Positions 17,117 to 25,489 of a DNA stretch of 64,000 nucleotides are shown here, piece by piece. The stretch lies in assembly GCF_007475365.1 (NCBI RefSeq), contig NZ_CP034442.1, forward strand, positions 868,001 to 932,000, read 5' to 3'. Positions within the stretch are counted from its first letter, which is position 1; each line of letters begins with the position of its first letter. This DNA is from Streptococcus oralis subsp. dentisani (GTDB taxonomy: Bacteria > Bacillota > Bacilli > Lactobacillales > Streptococcaceae). The notes under the pieces were generated by a model. That model was not told the DNA's origin, made no database searches, and saw nothing but the letters and a program-made list of their open reading frames with translations. The translations under genes and the position numbers were made by a program.

Positions 17117-18544
17117 TTAAATCGTAACGGAATCTCTATCCTTAATCATATAGCGTTTTAACGGAGTTAAGCTAGCTAGCCAGTATAATAGACCACCAAA
17201 AATCGCAGTAAAGCCACTACCAGTTGTGATTAAAAAGATTGAACTTTGAATTTGTGCAGTTACTGGGTTGTAAACAAATAGTACCGCAACTAATAAAGAA
17301 ATGATTACACAAGATAATCCCACCCAGTTAAAACCATTTGTAAACTCATAGGCGTCATGTCCTTCAAGAAAATAGGCTGAGCGCAAATCGAGTTTCCGTT
17401 TTCTTAAGATAAAGTAGTCAACAACGATCATTCCGATAATTGGTCCCTGAATATAGGCGGCTAGAGAGATGAAGGAACCGAAGTACTCTTCTACCCCTCC
17501 CCAGATAGTGAGTAGGCTCACATAAATCATGGCAATCCAAACCATTAGTTTATAGCTTACTTTTGGCATCCCGCTTTTTACAATCATACAGTTCACGTAC
17601 GATCCTGTCCCTTGGGTTCCAATATTGGCAAAGGCTACTAATAGTAGACTTAAAAGTGCAAAGGCTGGAGTGCTTAGAGTTGATAGCATGGTTGTTGGAT
17701 CACTTTCATACACACCTGTTTTAACAAACATGGCCAAAGCCATCACTCCACCTGTCGCAACGAAGAAGGGCGCAACAACTCCGTATGATAAGGCTGTAGC
17801 CCAATAACCACTACGTTCTGATTTTGCTAAACGCGGTAAAACCAGTGCCTGTGTAGACCAAGAGAAGGCAAAGGCCACATTTCCTTCCCCAGAGAGCATA
17901 AAACGTTCTAATGGAGTTAAATCTCCTTGGGTAGCTGGTTGAATGTTCATAATGTCAGTGATAGGCACGGCCACAAAGCAAATTCCCACGATAATCAGAC
18001 CAACAATCAACAAGGCGATGACCAAGAATCGATTGGTCCATTTGATTACTTCTGGACCTCCAAGAGCAATCAGCGTTCCAAGGAGAACACAGAGAGTACC
18101 TAAAATCGGTGCCCATACTCCCTTGTCTAAACCAAGTCCAAAATTATTTCCCAAGTGGATCATAGAATTGGCAAAAAGATTGGCCGCAACGGCGTACCAG
18201 CCAAAGTTAGCCAAGCTAATAATGGTTGATAGCAAGGCTACCCCTTTTTTTCCTAAGACAGCCCTCAACCAAATCCACAAATCAATTCCATATTTAACTG
18301 CAAACAGAATTGGGAGACATTCAATAAAAACCCAGATGATGTTAAAACTAAAAATATTAATCAACATTTGATTAAAGGTCAAATATTGAGCCACATAGGC
18401 TCCTTGGGTATAACACCAAGTTGCAATGGCAAAACCACTTGTCGACAGGAAGAGATCCCAGAAAGAATACTGACGATCCTTGTTGGTCATGGGAACAATT
18501 CCCGTTATCGTCTCCTGTTGAATAAAGTCATTCATCTTAGACAT
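17117..18544 (-). CDS. NCS1-family permease, copy B (intact cassette)
   Basis: A 475-residue protein, about twelve transmembrane segments, in the NCS1 nucleobase/thiamine/allantoin permease family. It differs from copy A by scattered substitutions. It is the third gene of the intact cassette: fusion kinase, small membrane protein, permease, with gaps of one base between the first two and between the last two. Such tight spacing implies a single transcript and possibly a complex of the small protein with the permease. A predicted role is import of the compound handled by the fused kinase/nucleotidyltransferase. Known NCS1 substrates are nucleobases, hydantoins and thiamine, so choline transport would be new for the family. 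Confidence 0.87.
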   Translation of the reverse strand: MSKMNDFIQQETITGIVPMTNKDRQYSFWDLFLSTSGFAIATWCYTQGAYVAQYLTFNQMLINIFSFNIIWVFIECLPILFAVKYGIDLWIWLRAVLGKKGVALLSTIISLANFGWYAVAANLFANSMIHLGNNFGLGLDKGVWAPILGTLCVLLGTLIALGGPEVIKWTNRFLVIALLIVGLIIVGICFVAVPITDIMNIQPATQGDLTPLERFMLSGEGNVAFAFSWSTQALVLPRLAKSERSGYWATALSYGVVAPFFVATGGVMALAMFVKTGVYESDPTTMLSTLSTPAFALLSLLLVAFANIGTQGTGSYVNCMIVKSGMPKVSYKLMVWIAMIYVSLLTIWGGVEEYFGSFISLAAYIQGPIIGMIVVDYFILRKRKLDLRSAYFLEGHDAYEFTNGFNWVGLSCVIISLLVAVLFVYNPVTAQIQSSIFLITTGSGFTAIFGGLLYWLASLTPLKRYMIKDRDSVTI

Positions 18545-18545
18545 T

Positions 18546-18731
18546 TTATTGAATACCTCCTGTCATGGCTAGTATAATCAAAATGAGATTGACTATGACT
18601 AGGGCGATGACTATAATAAAATCACTTTTTAAAAATGGCTGAGCAAAGACATAGTTTGGTGATTCCATTTCTTCTAGCCTTCTTTTCGTTTCATTTGCCA
18701 CTAATTCTTCAATTTCTGATGTCGGTTTCAT
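18546..18731 (-). CDS. 61-residue single-pass membrane protein of the permease cassette
   Basis: A short protein with a charged N-terminal half (EIEELVANETKRRLEEMES) and one C-terminal hydrophobic helix (about residues 36-57, ending LIILAMTGGIQ). I do not recognise a family. It starts one base after the fusion-kinase stop codon is complete and ends one base before the permease ATG, so it is translationally embedded in the operon. A decayed copy sits in the same position before permease copy A, which shows it belonged to the ancestral cassette. A likely role is an accessory subunit of the permease, by analogy with small subunits found beside other secondary transporters; this is inference. Confidence 0.75.
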   Translation of the reverse strand: MKPTSEIEELVANETKRRLEEMESPNYVFAQPFLKSDFIIVIALVIVNLILIILAMTGGIQ

Positions 18732-18732
18732 C

Positions 18733-20511
18733 TCAATTCTCCTCTAAGTACAAATCTAATGCAAGTTTTCCATACTGCTTGGTATAACGATACCAGATAT
18801 AAAGAAATTCACCTACTGGTTTTCCAACGCTTTCTTGGAACAAGGCCCACAAAAACCAATAATATGAAGTCACTGATACATAGGCAAAATAGTGGCGTTT
18901 GGTTTTCTTGTCTGGAACTTCTTGTAAATAGATTTCAAGCACCTTTTCAGCTTCTTCTACTGTATAATTTGAACACCCGATAAAGGTTCCTAAATCTCCT
19001 GCTGGATCTCCCATACCAGAATATTCCCAATCAATCAAGCTCATTTCGCCAGCTTCGTTCAACAAGAAATTTGGACTATAAGAATCTCCGTGGCAGAGAA
19101 CCTTTTTCGTCTGCTCTTCTTGTAGAAACTTTTCGAGAACTGAGACATTCTTATCCAACTCTTCAAGCCCATCAAATTCAAAACGATTGCTAGCTTTTAA
19201 TTTTTGTCTAAAATCATCAATTCCCTCAAATTGGTTAAAGAAATGATTTGTTTTTTCTCCAGATTGGTGCAAACGTCTCAAGAGCTCCATTGCTTTTGCT
19301 ACATCATCCCAATTGTCATAATCCAGTTGCTTGGCATTAGGGATAAATTCTGAAATTTTCCAGCCCTCATCCTTGTTCATGGCAACAAAGGTACGGTCAA
19401 TCTTCAATTTTGCAGCAATTTCCATGGAAGCGGCTTCACTAGCACGATCAATATAATTTTCAGTCCCCCTACCCGGATGACGGTAAACATATTTCTTCCC
19501 TAGACAGTCAAATGAAAACGAAGTGTTGGTTAGACCATCTTTTAGAGGTTTGATATTGACAATATCTGAAGCTACACATCCTAATGTCTTACAAATATTA
19601 TCAATGATTTCCGAATTCGTATTCACCAAATAGTGTTCATCAAACTGACGCAACTCATCTAGTGAATCAAACTCCTTAACAATATCTGCTGAATAATGCC
19701 GAGCTTCCAAAGGAAGCTCCTTGACGTGACGACTATAGTAATCTTCCCAGAGCTGTTCGCGATATGGTTCGTGCTTAAATTCAGTTTCTAAAATATCTAC
19801 GAATTTTTCACTAAATGCACGATCAAAATAAACATGCCCCACCATAGCCCAAGTATTCGTTCCACCGATTTGAATATCGATGATTGTGTGATTGGAGTCT
19901 TCCTTAGAGCAGTATTCGTCTGTGTCTCCTTCTGCAAATATAGTCGAATAATAACCTCTATAAATGTATCGTTCAAACGGATTTTCCACAAAATAATTAT
20001 CCGACGAGCAAATGTAAGTGTTAGAAAGCTGATCTCTGACTAGCATGAGAGAAGAACAGTTGTTGTACTTGTAGTAATCATTATTTACAACGATTTTAAC
20101 GCCAAATTTTTCTGCCAGATAGAACATTTTTTCTTGCAGATAGCCTACAATAACTGTAATATCCTCTATCCCAGCTTCCTGCAACTGCTTGATTTCTCTC
20201 TCAATCAAACGCTCACCTTTGACTTGGAGCAATCCTTTTGGTAGCTCATAAGACAAAGGTGCAAAGCGGCTACTCATACCTGCTGCCATGATAATGGCAT
20301 TCTTCACCTGATACGGAGTTAAAGCCTCCTCACCTAGGTCAGTTAAGTGATTTTCCTCACCGATCCACTTCTTTTCTTTACATTCCTTGAGAAGGTTATT
20401 CACAGCCCCCAAAGAGATGTCTAGCTGCTCAGCCAATTGTCTCTGCGTAAAGTTTGTGTCTTTGTGAGTCAACAAAAAACGTAAAAGTTTAAATTGTTTT
20501 TCTGATAGCAT
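18733..20511 (-). CDS. Winged-helix / nucleotidyltransferase / choline-kinase-like fusion (LicC-LicA type)
   Basis: A 592-residue three-part protein. Residues 1-65 form a winged helix-turn-helix (FTQRQLAEQLDISLGAVNNL). Residues about 70-305 are a nucleotidyltransferase like LicC/CTP:phosphocholine cytidylyltransferase, with the AAGMSSRF loop (76-83), Lys92 in LPKGLL, and SSDNYF as the likely metal site. Residues about 310-592 are a choline kinase/aminoglycoside phosphotransferase fold, with HGD (474-476), Asn481 and IDWE (Asp494). The order is activation enzyme before kinase, so one chain could phosphorylate a choline-like alcohol and then make its CDP derivative. Pneumococcus encodes LicA, LicB and LicC separately. 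The N-terminal helix suggests DNA binding and self-regulation. Thiamine kinase-like activity is an alternative for the C-terminal part. It has a consensus promoter. Confidence 0.85.
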   Translation of the reverse strand: MLSEKQFKLLRFLLTHKDTNFTQRQLAEQLDISLGAVNNLLKECKEKKWIGEENHLTDLGEEALTPYQVKNAIIMAAGMSSRFAPLSYELPKGLLQVKGERLIEREIKQLQEAGIEDITVIVGYLQEKMFYLAEKFGVKIVVNNDYYKYNNCSSLMLVRDQLSNTYICSSDNYFVENPFERYIYRGYYSTIFAEGDTDEYCSKEDSNHTIIDIQIGGTNTWAMVGHVYFDRAFSEKFVDILETEFKHEPYREQLWEDYYSRHVKELPLEARHYSADIVKEFDSLDELRQFDEHYLVNTNSEIIDNICKTLGCVASDIVNIKPLKDGLTNTSFSFDCLGKKYVYRHPGRGTENYIDRASEAASMEIAAKLKIDRTFVAMNKDEGWKISEFIPNAKQLDYDNWDDVAKAMELLRRLHQSGEKTNHFFNQFEGIDDFRQKLKASNRFEFDGLEELDKNVSVLEKFLQEEQTKKVLCHGDSYSPNFLLNEAGEMSLIDWEYSGMGDPAGDLGTFIGCSNYTVEEAEKVLEIYLQEVPDKKTKRHYFAYVSVTSYYWFLWALFQESVGKPVGEFLYIWYRYTKQYGKLALDLYLEEN

Positions 20512-20549
20512 ATCCTCAGCCTCTTTTGTTCAATATTTTTATTTATTTA

Positions 20550-20578
20550 ATTATATGATGAACGCGTACTTTTGTCAA
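20550..20578 (-). promoter_or_regulatory. Consensus promoter of the fusion-kinase/permease cassette
   Basis: Minus strand: TTGACA (20573-20578), exactly 17 bases, TATAAT (20550-20555). This is a perfect sigma-70 consensus. The start codon is about 40 bases downstream, so the cassette should be transcribed strongly unless repressed. Confidence 0.9.
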
Positions 20579-20645
20579 GTTAGATTCTATATTAAGAAAA
20601 CGGATGCTCAAACCAGGGCCATCAAAATAGGGACCAAACGAAGAA

Positions 20646-20667
20646 AGAGCCCCAAATTTGGAGCTCT
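20646..20667 (-). terminator. Distal terminator of the liv operon
   Basis: Inverted repeat around aaattt with arms agagc...ccaaa and tttgg...gctct (one mismatch). It lies past the tandem terminator-like repeats and before the fusion-kinase promoter. Confidence 0.6.
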
Positions 20668-20679
20668 TCAAATTCATAT

Positions 20680-20867
20680 GCCAACTAAAACAATCCACTG
20701 GATTGGATGATTGCTTACGTAATCCTTATCTGCCGACTAAAAAGGTCCCTCGGACTATAGGGGAATTGCTGCGCAACTCTCATCCACCGACTAAAACAAT
20801 CCACTGGATCTGATGATTGCTACGCAATCTCTATCTGCCGACTAAAAAGGTCCCCCGGACCTTTTTA
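20680..20867 (-). repeat. Four tandem ~52-bp terminator-like repeats after livF
   Basis: Units start at 20680, 20732, 20786 and 20837 (lengths 52, 54, 51 and a partial). Each begins with a version of gccgactaaaa, then a GC-rich hairpin core (aatccactggatt or ggtccc...ggac). Odd and even units resemble each other most, so the array may be two copies of a pair. The last unit overlaps the livF stop codon. The rest of this 353-base intergenic region holds only the distal terminator and the cassette promoter. Confidence 0.75.
20844..20866 (-). terminator. livF terminator overlapping the stop codon
   Basis: Perfect ten-base stem aaaaaggtcc / ggaccttttt with a three-base loop. The TAA stop of livF lies within the first arm of the transcript hairpin. 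Confidence 0.75.
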
Positions 20868-21575
20868 GCCACCTAGATATGCTTTTCTGACTTCGTCTGA
20901 TGCTGCGAGTTCTTTTCCTGTTCCTGATAGGACAATCTTACCTGTTTCAAGCACATAACCTCGGTCAGAAATAGCAAGGGCCTTGTTAGCGTTCTGTTCA
21001 ATTAGGAGAACCGTTGTTCCTTGCTTCTGAATATCTTGAATGATATCAAAAATTTCTTGGATAAAGATAGGAGCAAGTCCCATTGATGGCTCGTCCAAGA
21101 GAAGGAGCTTAGGCGTGGACATGAGAGCACGTCCCATAGCCAGCATCTGCTGTTCACCACCTGAAAGGGTCGCCGCATCTTGGTTTTTACGTTCTTCCAG
21201 ACGAGGGAAACGTGAAAAGACTTTTTTCAAGTTGGCTTGATTTTCTTCACGATTTTTCTTTAAAAAGGCTCCCATTTCTAAGTTTTCCATAACAGTCAAT
21301 CCTGGAAAAACATGGCGTCCCTCAGGAACTTGTGAAAGGCCACCTGCCACGATTTTTTGCGCTGGCATCTTTTGAATTTCTTTTTCTAAAAACTGAATTT
21401 TACCAGTACTTGGACGAACCAAACCTGAAAGGGTGCGAAGAATGGTTGTTTTACCAGCACCATTGGCACCAATCAAGGAAACAACTTCACCTTCATTAAC
21501 CTCGAAACTTACATCACGAACTGCTTGGATCATACCGTAATGCACAGAGAGGTTTTCAACTTTTAACATAGACAT
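20865..21575 (-). CDS. livF: Branched-chain amino acid ABC transporter ATPase LivF
   Basis: A 236-residue ABC ATPase. Walker A is GANGAGKTT (about 36-44), the LivF-typical VPEGRHVFPGLTVMENL Q-loop region follows, the signature is LSGGEQQ, Walker B is LLLLDEPSMGLAP and the H-loop histidine is replaced in the family-typical LLIEQNA. It powers uptake of leucine, isoleucine and valine with LivG. It is the last gene of livJHMGF; its start abuts the livG stop with one base shared. A terminator and a tandem repeat array follow. Confidence 0.95.
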   Translation of the reverse strand: MSMLKVENLSVHYGMIQAVRDVSFEVNEGEVVSLIGANGAGKTTILRTLSGLVRPSTGKIQFLEKEIQKMPAQKIVAGGLSQVPEGRHVFPGLTVMENLEMGAFLKKNREENQANLKKVFSRFPRLEERKNQDAATLSGGEQQMLAMGRALMSTPKLLLLDEPSMGLAPIFIQEIFDIIQDIQKQGTTVLLIEQNANKALAISDRGYVLETGKIVLSGTGKELAASDEVRKAYLGG

Positions 21576-22339
21576 TAGGCTTCACCTCCTAGATAAGCTT
21601 CGATAACACGTTTGTTGTTCTTGATTTCATCTGGAGTCCCATGAGCAATCAAACGACCATATTCAAGAACATAGATACGCTCAGTAACTTCCATAACCAA
21701 GTTCATATCGTGTTCGATGAGCATGATGGTAATTTTAAATTCGTCTTTGATACGGCGGATCAATTCTGTCAATTCAGCTGTTTCTTGTGGATTCATCCCA
21801 GCCGCAGGCTCATCCAAAAAGAGGATCTTAGGTTCTGTTGCCAAAGCACGAACGATTTCCAATCGACGTTGTTGACCATAGGCCAGATTTTTAGCAAGTG
21901 TATCTGCATCGCCATCCAAATCAAAGATTTTAAGCAAGTCCAAAGCTTTGCTTTTTAATTCTTCCTCATTCTTATAGAAAGCGGGCAGGCGTAGAAAGCT
22001 AGCGAGGACATGTTGTTTATGATGATTTCCAAAAGCGATGAGAACATTGTCTAAAACTGTCAGATCCTTGAACAAACGAATATTTTGGAAAGTACGACTG
22101 AGTCCAAGTGAAGCAATCTTATAGGGAGTTTTCCCATTTAGGAGGTGACCATCTAGTGTCACCGTACCTTCACTTGGTTCATAAACACCCGTCAAGAGAT
22201 TGAAAAGAGTTGTTTTACCAGCCCCGTTTGGTCCAATCAAACCAACCAATTCTCCCTCGTTCAATTCAAGAGTGACATCTCCAACAGCTGTTAGACCGCC
22301 AAAATGTTTGGTTAACTGTTTAACTTCAAGCAATGCCAT
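21575..22339 (-). CDS. livG: Branched-chain amino acid ABC transporter ATPase LivG
   Basis: A 254-residue ABC ATPase. Walker A is GPNGAGKTT (about 36-44), followed by the LSRTFQNIRLF Q-loop, signature LAYGQQRRLEI, Walker B ILFLDEPAAGMNPQE and the IEHDMNLV switch. The family-typical AYGQQRR variant of the signature marks the LivG branch. It forms a heterodimer with LivF on the LivHM membrane subunits. It shares single bases with both the livM stop and the livF start, so the operon is translationally coupled. Confidence 0.95.
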   Translation of the reverse strand: MALLEVKQLTKHFGGLTAVGDVTLELNEGELVGLIGPNGAGKTTLFNLLTGVYEPSEGTVTLDGHLLNGKTPYKIASLGLSRTFQNIRLFKDLTVLDNVLIAFGNHHKQHVLASFLRLPAFYKNEEELKSKALDLLKIFDLDGDADTLAKNLAYGQQRRLEIVRALATEPKILFLDEPAAGMNPQETAELTELIRRIKDEFKITIMLIEHDMNLVMEVTERIYVLEYGRLIAHGTPDEIKNNKRVIEAYLGGEA

Positions 22340-23295
22340 TAGTTTTGTCCCTCCTTCTTAGATTTTTTAAAGAAACGTGATAGACTTAATTCCCATGTTC
22401 CAAGAAGTCCACCTGGTCTGAAAATCATAACCAATACAAGAGCCAAGGCGTAGATGATCATACGTACGCTAGCTACATCTTGAAGGAGCATATTTAAAAT
22501 TCCCAAAACAATCGCTGAAACAATAGTACCAGTAATAGAACCAAGTCCACCAAAGACAACGATAATCAACACATTGATGGAATTAATAAAGGTGTAATCT
22601 TTTGGCACAACAGATCCGATAAAACCAGCCTGAAGTGAACCAGCAATACTTGCTGTAATGGCACCAAAGACAAAAGCGATAATCTTGATTTTTGTAGTAT
22701 TTACCCCAACAGACTCTGCAGCAATCTCATCCTCACGAACAGATAAAGTAGAGCGTCCAATTGGACTACGTAAGAAGTTGAGGGTTGCAATAGTTGTGAT
22801 CACCACAAATAGATAAACCATTTGCCAGTTGGTAAAGTTTGGAATACCTAAGATACCAGCAGCACCGTTGGTCAAACTTCCACCATTGATGATAAAAATA
22901 CGGATGATTTCTGAAACACCTAGTGTCGCAACAGCCAGGTAGTCACCCTTCAAACGGAGTGTTGGAATCCCAACGAGCAAAGCGACTGCACCAGAAATCA
23001 AGGCACCCAAGACCATTGCTCCAAAGAAGGCACCATAGGTTGGTGATTTTGAGCCAATAATCGCTGCTGCATAAGCCCCAATCGCCATAAAACCTGCATG
23101 ACCGAGTGAGAATTGTCCTGAAAAACCAACGATTAGGTTCAAACCTACTGCAAGGATGATATTAATCCCAATTTGTTCTAAAATTTGGATATGGAATAGA
23201 TTGAGAACACCGGCAGAAACCAGTACACTAATCAATCCATAACCCGCTAACAGAAGGAATAACCAGAGAATATTTACTTTAAGATTTGTCTTCAT
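22339..23295 (-). CDS. livM: Branched-chain amino acid ABC transporter permease LivM
   Basis: A 318-residue integral membrane protein with about nine or ten hydrophobic segments. The conserved GFSGQFSLGHAGFMAIGAYAA segment marks LivM, and the ATPase-coupling EAA-like loop is seen in GRSTLSVREDEIAAESVGVN. It forms the membrane channel with LivH. The gap to livH is four bases and the stop overlaps the livG start. Nothing unusual is visible. Confidence 0.95.
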   Translation of the reverse strand: MKTNLKVNILWLFLLLAGYGLISVLVSAGVLNLFHIQILEQIGINIILAVGLNLIVGFSGQFSLGHAGFMAIGAYAAAIIGSKSPTYGAFFGAMVLGALISGAVALLVGIPTLRLKGDYLAVATLGVSEIIRIFIINGGSLTNGAAGILGIPNFTNWQMVYLFVVITTIATLNFLRSPIGRSTLSVREDEIAAESVGVNTTKIKIIAFVFGAITASIAGSLQAGFIGSVVPKDYTFINSINVLIIVVFGGLGSITGTIVSAIVLGILNMLLQDVASVRMIIYALALVLVMIFRPGGLLGTWELSLSRFFKKSKKEGQN

Positions 23296-23298
23296 TGT

Positions 23299-24177
23299 TT
23301 ACACCTTCTCTTTCACATTCTTACCAAGGATACCTGCTGGACGAACAATCAGAATCAAAAGCAAGATTCCATATACGATGGCATCACGGAAATCAGACAT
23401 ACCAAAGGCAGTTGCAAAAGTTTCCAACAAGCCAATCACAAATCCACCTAGGGCTGCACCAGGAATAATCCCGATACCACCAAGTACGGCCGCAACGAAA
23501 GATTTCAGACCTGGAGTCACACCCATCAAAGGTTCAAGAGAGTTGTAATAAAGGGCAATGAGGACACCTGCTGCTCCAGCAAGGGCTGAACCCAAGGCAA
23601 AGGTAAAGCTGATAGTACGGTTTACGTTGATTCCCATCAATTGAGCTGCGTCACTATCAACTGATACAGCACGCATCGCTTTCCCCATTTTTGTTTTTTG
23701 GACGATCAATTGCAATAAAACCATCAACAGTACAGAAACTGCTAAAATCATCAATTGAACATTTGTCAAACTAATTGGCCCAAAATCAAAGCGGATTGTT
23801 TGAATGGCTTGAGGGAAAGCACGAGTATTGGCGCCTACTAGATAAACCATCCCGTATTCCAGTAAGAAGGAAACTCCGATGGCAGTAATCAATACAGCAA
23901 TACGTGTAGAGTGTCGCAAAGGACGGTAGGCAAGAAATTCAATCACAACACCAAGTAGTGCGGTTCCTACCATTGAAATAATCAAAGCTAAAAAGAAATT
24001 CATTTGGAAAGAATTAATCAAAAAGTAACCAATAAAGGCTCCCATCATATAAATATCACCGTGGGCGAAGTTGATGAGTTTGATAATTCCATAAACCATG
24101 GTATAACCCAGAGCCAAAAGTGCATAAACACTACCCAGAATTAGACCATTCACAAGTTGTTGGAGCATCGCATTCAC
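23299..24177 (-). CDS. livH: Branched-chain amino acid ABC transporter permease LivH
   Basis: A 292-residue integral membrane protein with about eight hydrophobic segments. It has the LivH hallmarks QQLVNGLILGSVYALLALG, GIIKLINFAHGDIYMMGAF, the coupling loop GKAMRAVSVDSDAAQLMGIN, and GIGIIPGAALGGFVIGLLET. It partners LivM in the transporter. It lies 110 bases after livJ, and a hairpin in that gap probably lowers its expression relative to the binding protein. Confidence 0.95.
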   Translation of the reverse strand: MNAMLQQLVNGLILGSVYALLALGYTMVYGIIKLINFAHGDIYMMGAFIGYFLINSFQMNFFLALIISMVGTALLGVVIEFLAYRPLRHSTRIAVLITAIGVSFLLEYGMVYLVGANTRAFPQAIQTIRFDFGPISLTNVQLMILAVSVLLMVLLQLIVQKTKMGKAMRAVSVDSDAAQLMGINVNRTISFTFALGSALAGAAGVLIALYYNSLEPLMGVTPGLKSFVAAVLGGIGIIPGAALGGFVIGLLETFATAFGMSDFRDAIVYGILLLILIVRPAGILGKNVKEKV

Positions 24178-24239
24178 TCTTTTCTATCGTTATTTTTTAA
24201 AAAATTTCATTATTTTCACAAGTTCATAAACACCGAAAC

Positions 24240-24266
24240 AGGGAGTGAGTCAAAGGCTCATTCCCT
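24240..24266 (-). terminator. Attenuator-like hairpin between livJ and livH
   Basis: Ten-base stem (agggagtgag / ctcattccct, one G-T pair) with a seven-base loop, followed on the minus strand by only a short T-run (gtttcgg). A weak terminator in this spot would give more LivJ than LivHMGF, as is usual for ABC importers. Confidence 0.6.
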
Positions 24267-24287
24267 ATTTCAACTACTATTCTAATG

Positions 24288-25448
24288 TTATGGTTTTACA
24301 ACTTCTGCTGCTTCCACTTTACCATTGTTCATGGTCATCATGTAAGCCGTTTTCACTGTGTTGTGATCTGCATCAAAGCTCGTTTGACCAGTCACACCAT
24401 CAAAGTCTTTGGTTTTAGCAAGGTTGTCCTTGATTTCACCTGAGTTCTTAGCGCCTTTTGCAGCATTGGCTACTAGATAAACTGAGTCATAGGCCAAAGC
24501 TGAGAATGTTGAAGGTTCTTCATTGTATTTAGCACGGTATGCTTCAAGGAAAGATTTAGCTTTTGCAGAAACATCAACTGTAGTTGAGAATCCAGAGATA
24601 AAGTAAATGTTTGATGCTCTTTCAGCAGTTGCTTGTTGAACAAATTCTTCACCGTTAAATCCATCACCACCAACGATTGGTTTATCGATTCCCATACCAC
24701 GCGCTTGGTTTACGATTTTACCTGCTTCTGTGTAGTAACCTGGAACAACGATAGCGTCAAACTCTTTCCCTTTCATTTTAGTAAGGGCTGCTTGGAAGTC
24801 TGTATCACCTGCTACAAAAGTTTCATCTGCTACAATCTCACCCTTGTAGGCTTCGCGGAAAGATTTAGCAATACCTTTAGCATAGTCACTAGCATTGTCC
24901 GTATAAAGAACAACCTTCTTAGCATTCAATTTGTTTGTCACATAGTTTGAAATGATCTTCCCTTGGAAGCTATCTTGGAATGTTCCGATGAATAGGTATT
25001 CTTGACCTTTAGTTAAACCATCTTGAGTCGCACTTGGTGAAATCAATGGAACCCCTGCTTGAGTAGCATTAGCTACAGCCGCAGCAGTTGCACCAGATGT
25101 CGCAGGTCCTACGATTGCTGCAACTTTTGATTGTGTTACTAGGTTAGTTGTAACAGAGGCAGCCTCAGCAGTTTCAGATTTGTTATCTTTATCCACAACT
25201 TCGATTTGTTTTCCATCGATACCACCTGCAGCATTGATTTCATCAACAGCAAGTTGAGCACCTTTTTGTTCAGAAGTACCATAGGCAGCTACAGCACCTG
25301 TTTCTTCAAAGTTAAAACCGATTTTGATAGTCTTTTCGTCTACTGGGTTACCAGTTGTATTTGACGCTCCTGACTTGACCTCTCCACAGGCAGCGAGAAG
25401 AGCTACGCTAGCAAGAGCCACAAAAGATAGGGCAAATTTTTTCTTCAT
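24288..25448 (-). CDS. livJ: Branched-chain amino acid-binding lipoprotein LivJ
   Basis: A 386-residue substrate-binding lipoprotein. The signal peptide MKKKFALSFVALASVALLAAC carries a lipobox with lipidated Cys21. The mature part is a type I periplasmic-binding fold: KIGFNFEETGAVAAYG at the start, then VAAIVGPATSGAT and PLISPSATQDGLT ligand-site loops. It captures leucine, isoleucine or valine outside the membrane for LivHMGF. It is the first gene of the operon and has a strong promoter (TTGACA-17-TATATT). Confidence 0.95.
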   Translation of the reverse strand: MKKKFALSFVALASVALLAACGEVKSGASNTTGNPVDEKTIKIGFNFEETGAVAAYGTSEQKGAQLAVDEINAAGGIDGKQIEVVDKDNKSETAEAASVTTNLVTQSKVAAIVGPATSGATAAAVANATQAGVPLISPSATQDGLTKGQEYLFIGTFQDSFQGKIISNYVTNKLNAKKVVLYTDNASDYAKGIAKSFREAYKGEIVADETFVAGDTDFQAALTKMKGKEFDAIVVPGYYTEAGKIVNQARGMGIDKPIVGGDGFNGEEFVQQATAERASNIYFISGFSTTVDVSAKAKSFLEAYRAKYNEEPSTFSALAYDSVYLVANAAKGAKNSGEIKDNLAKTKDFDGVTGQTSFDADHNTVKTAYMMTMNNGKVEAAEVVKP

Positions 25449-25489
25449 TTTTAATCTCCTTATAGTTGTTTCAAAAATAGTATGTTAAG

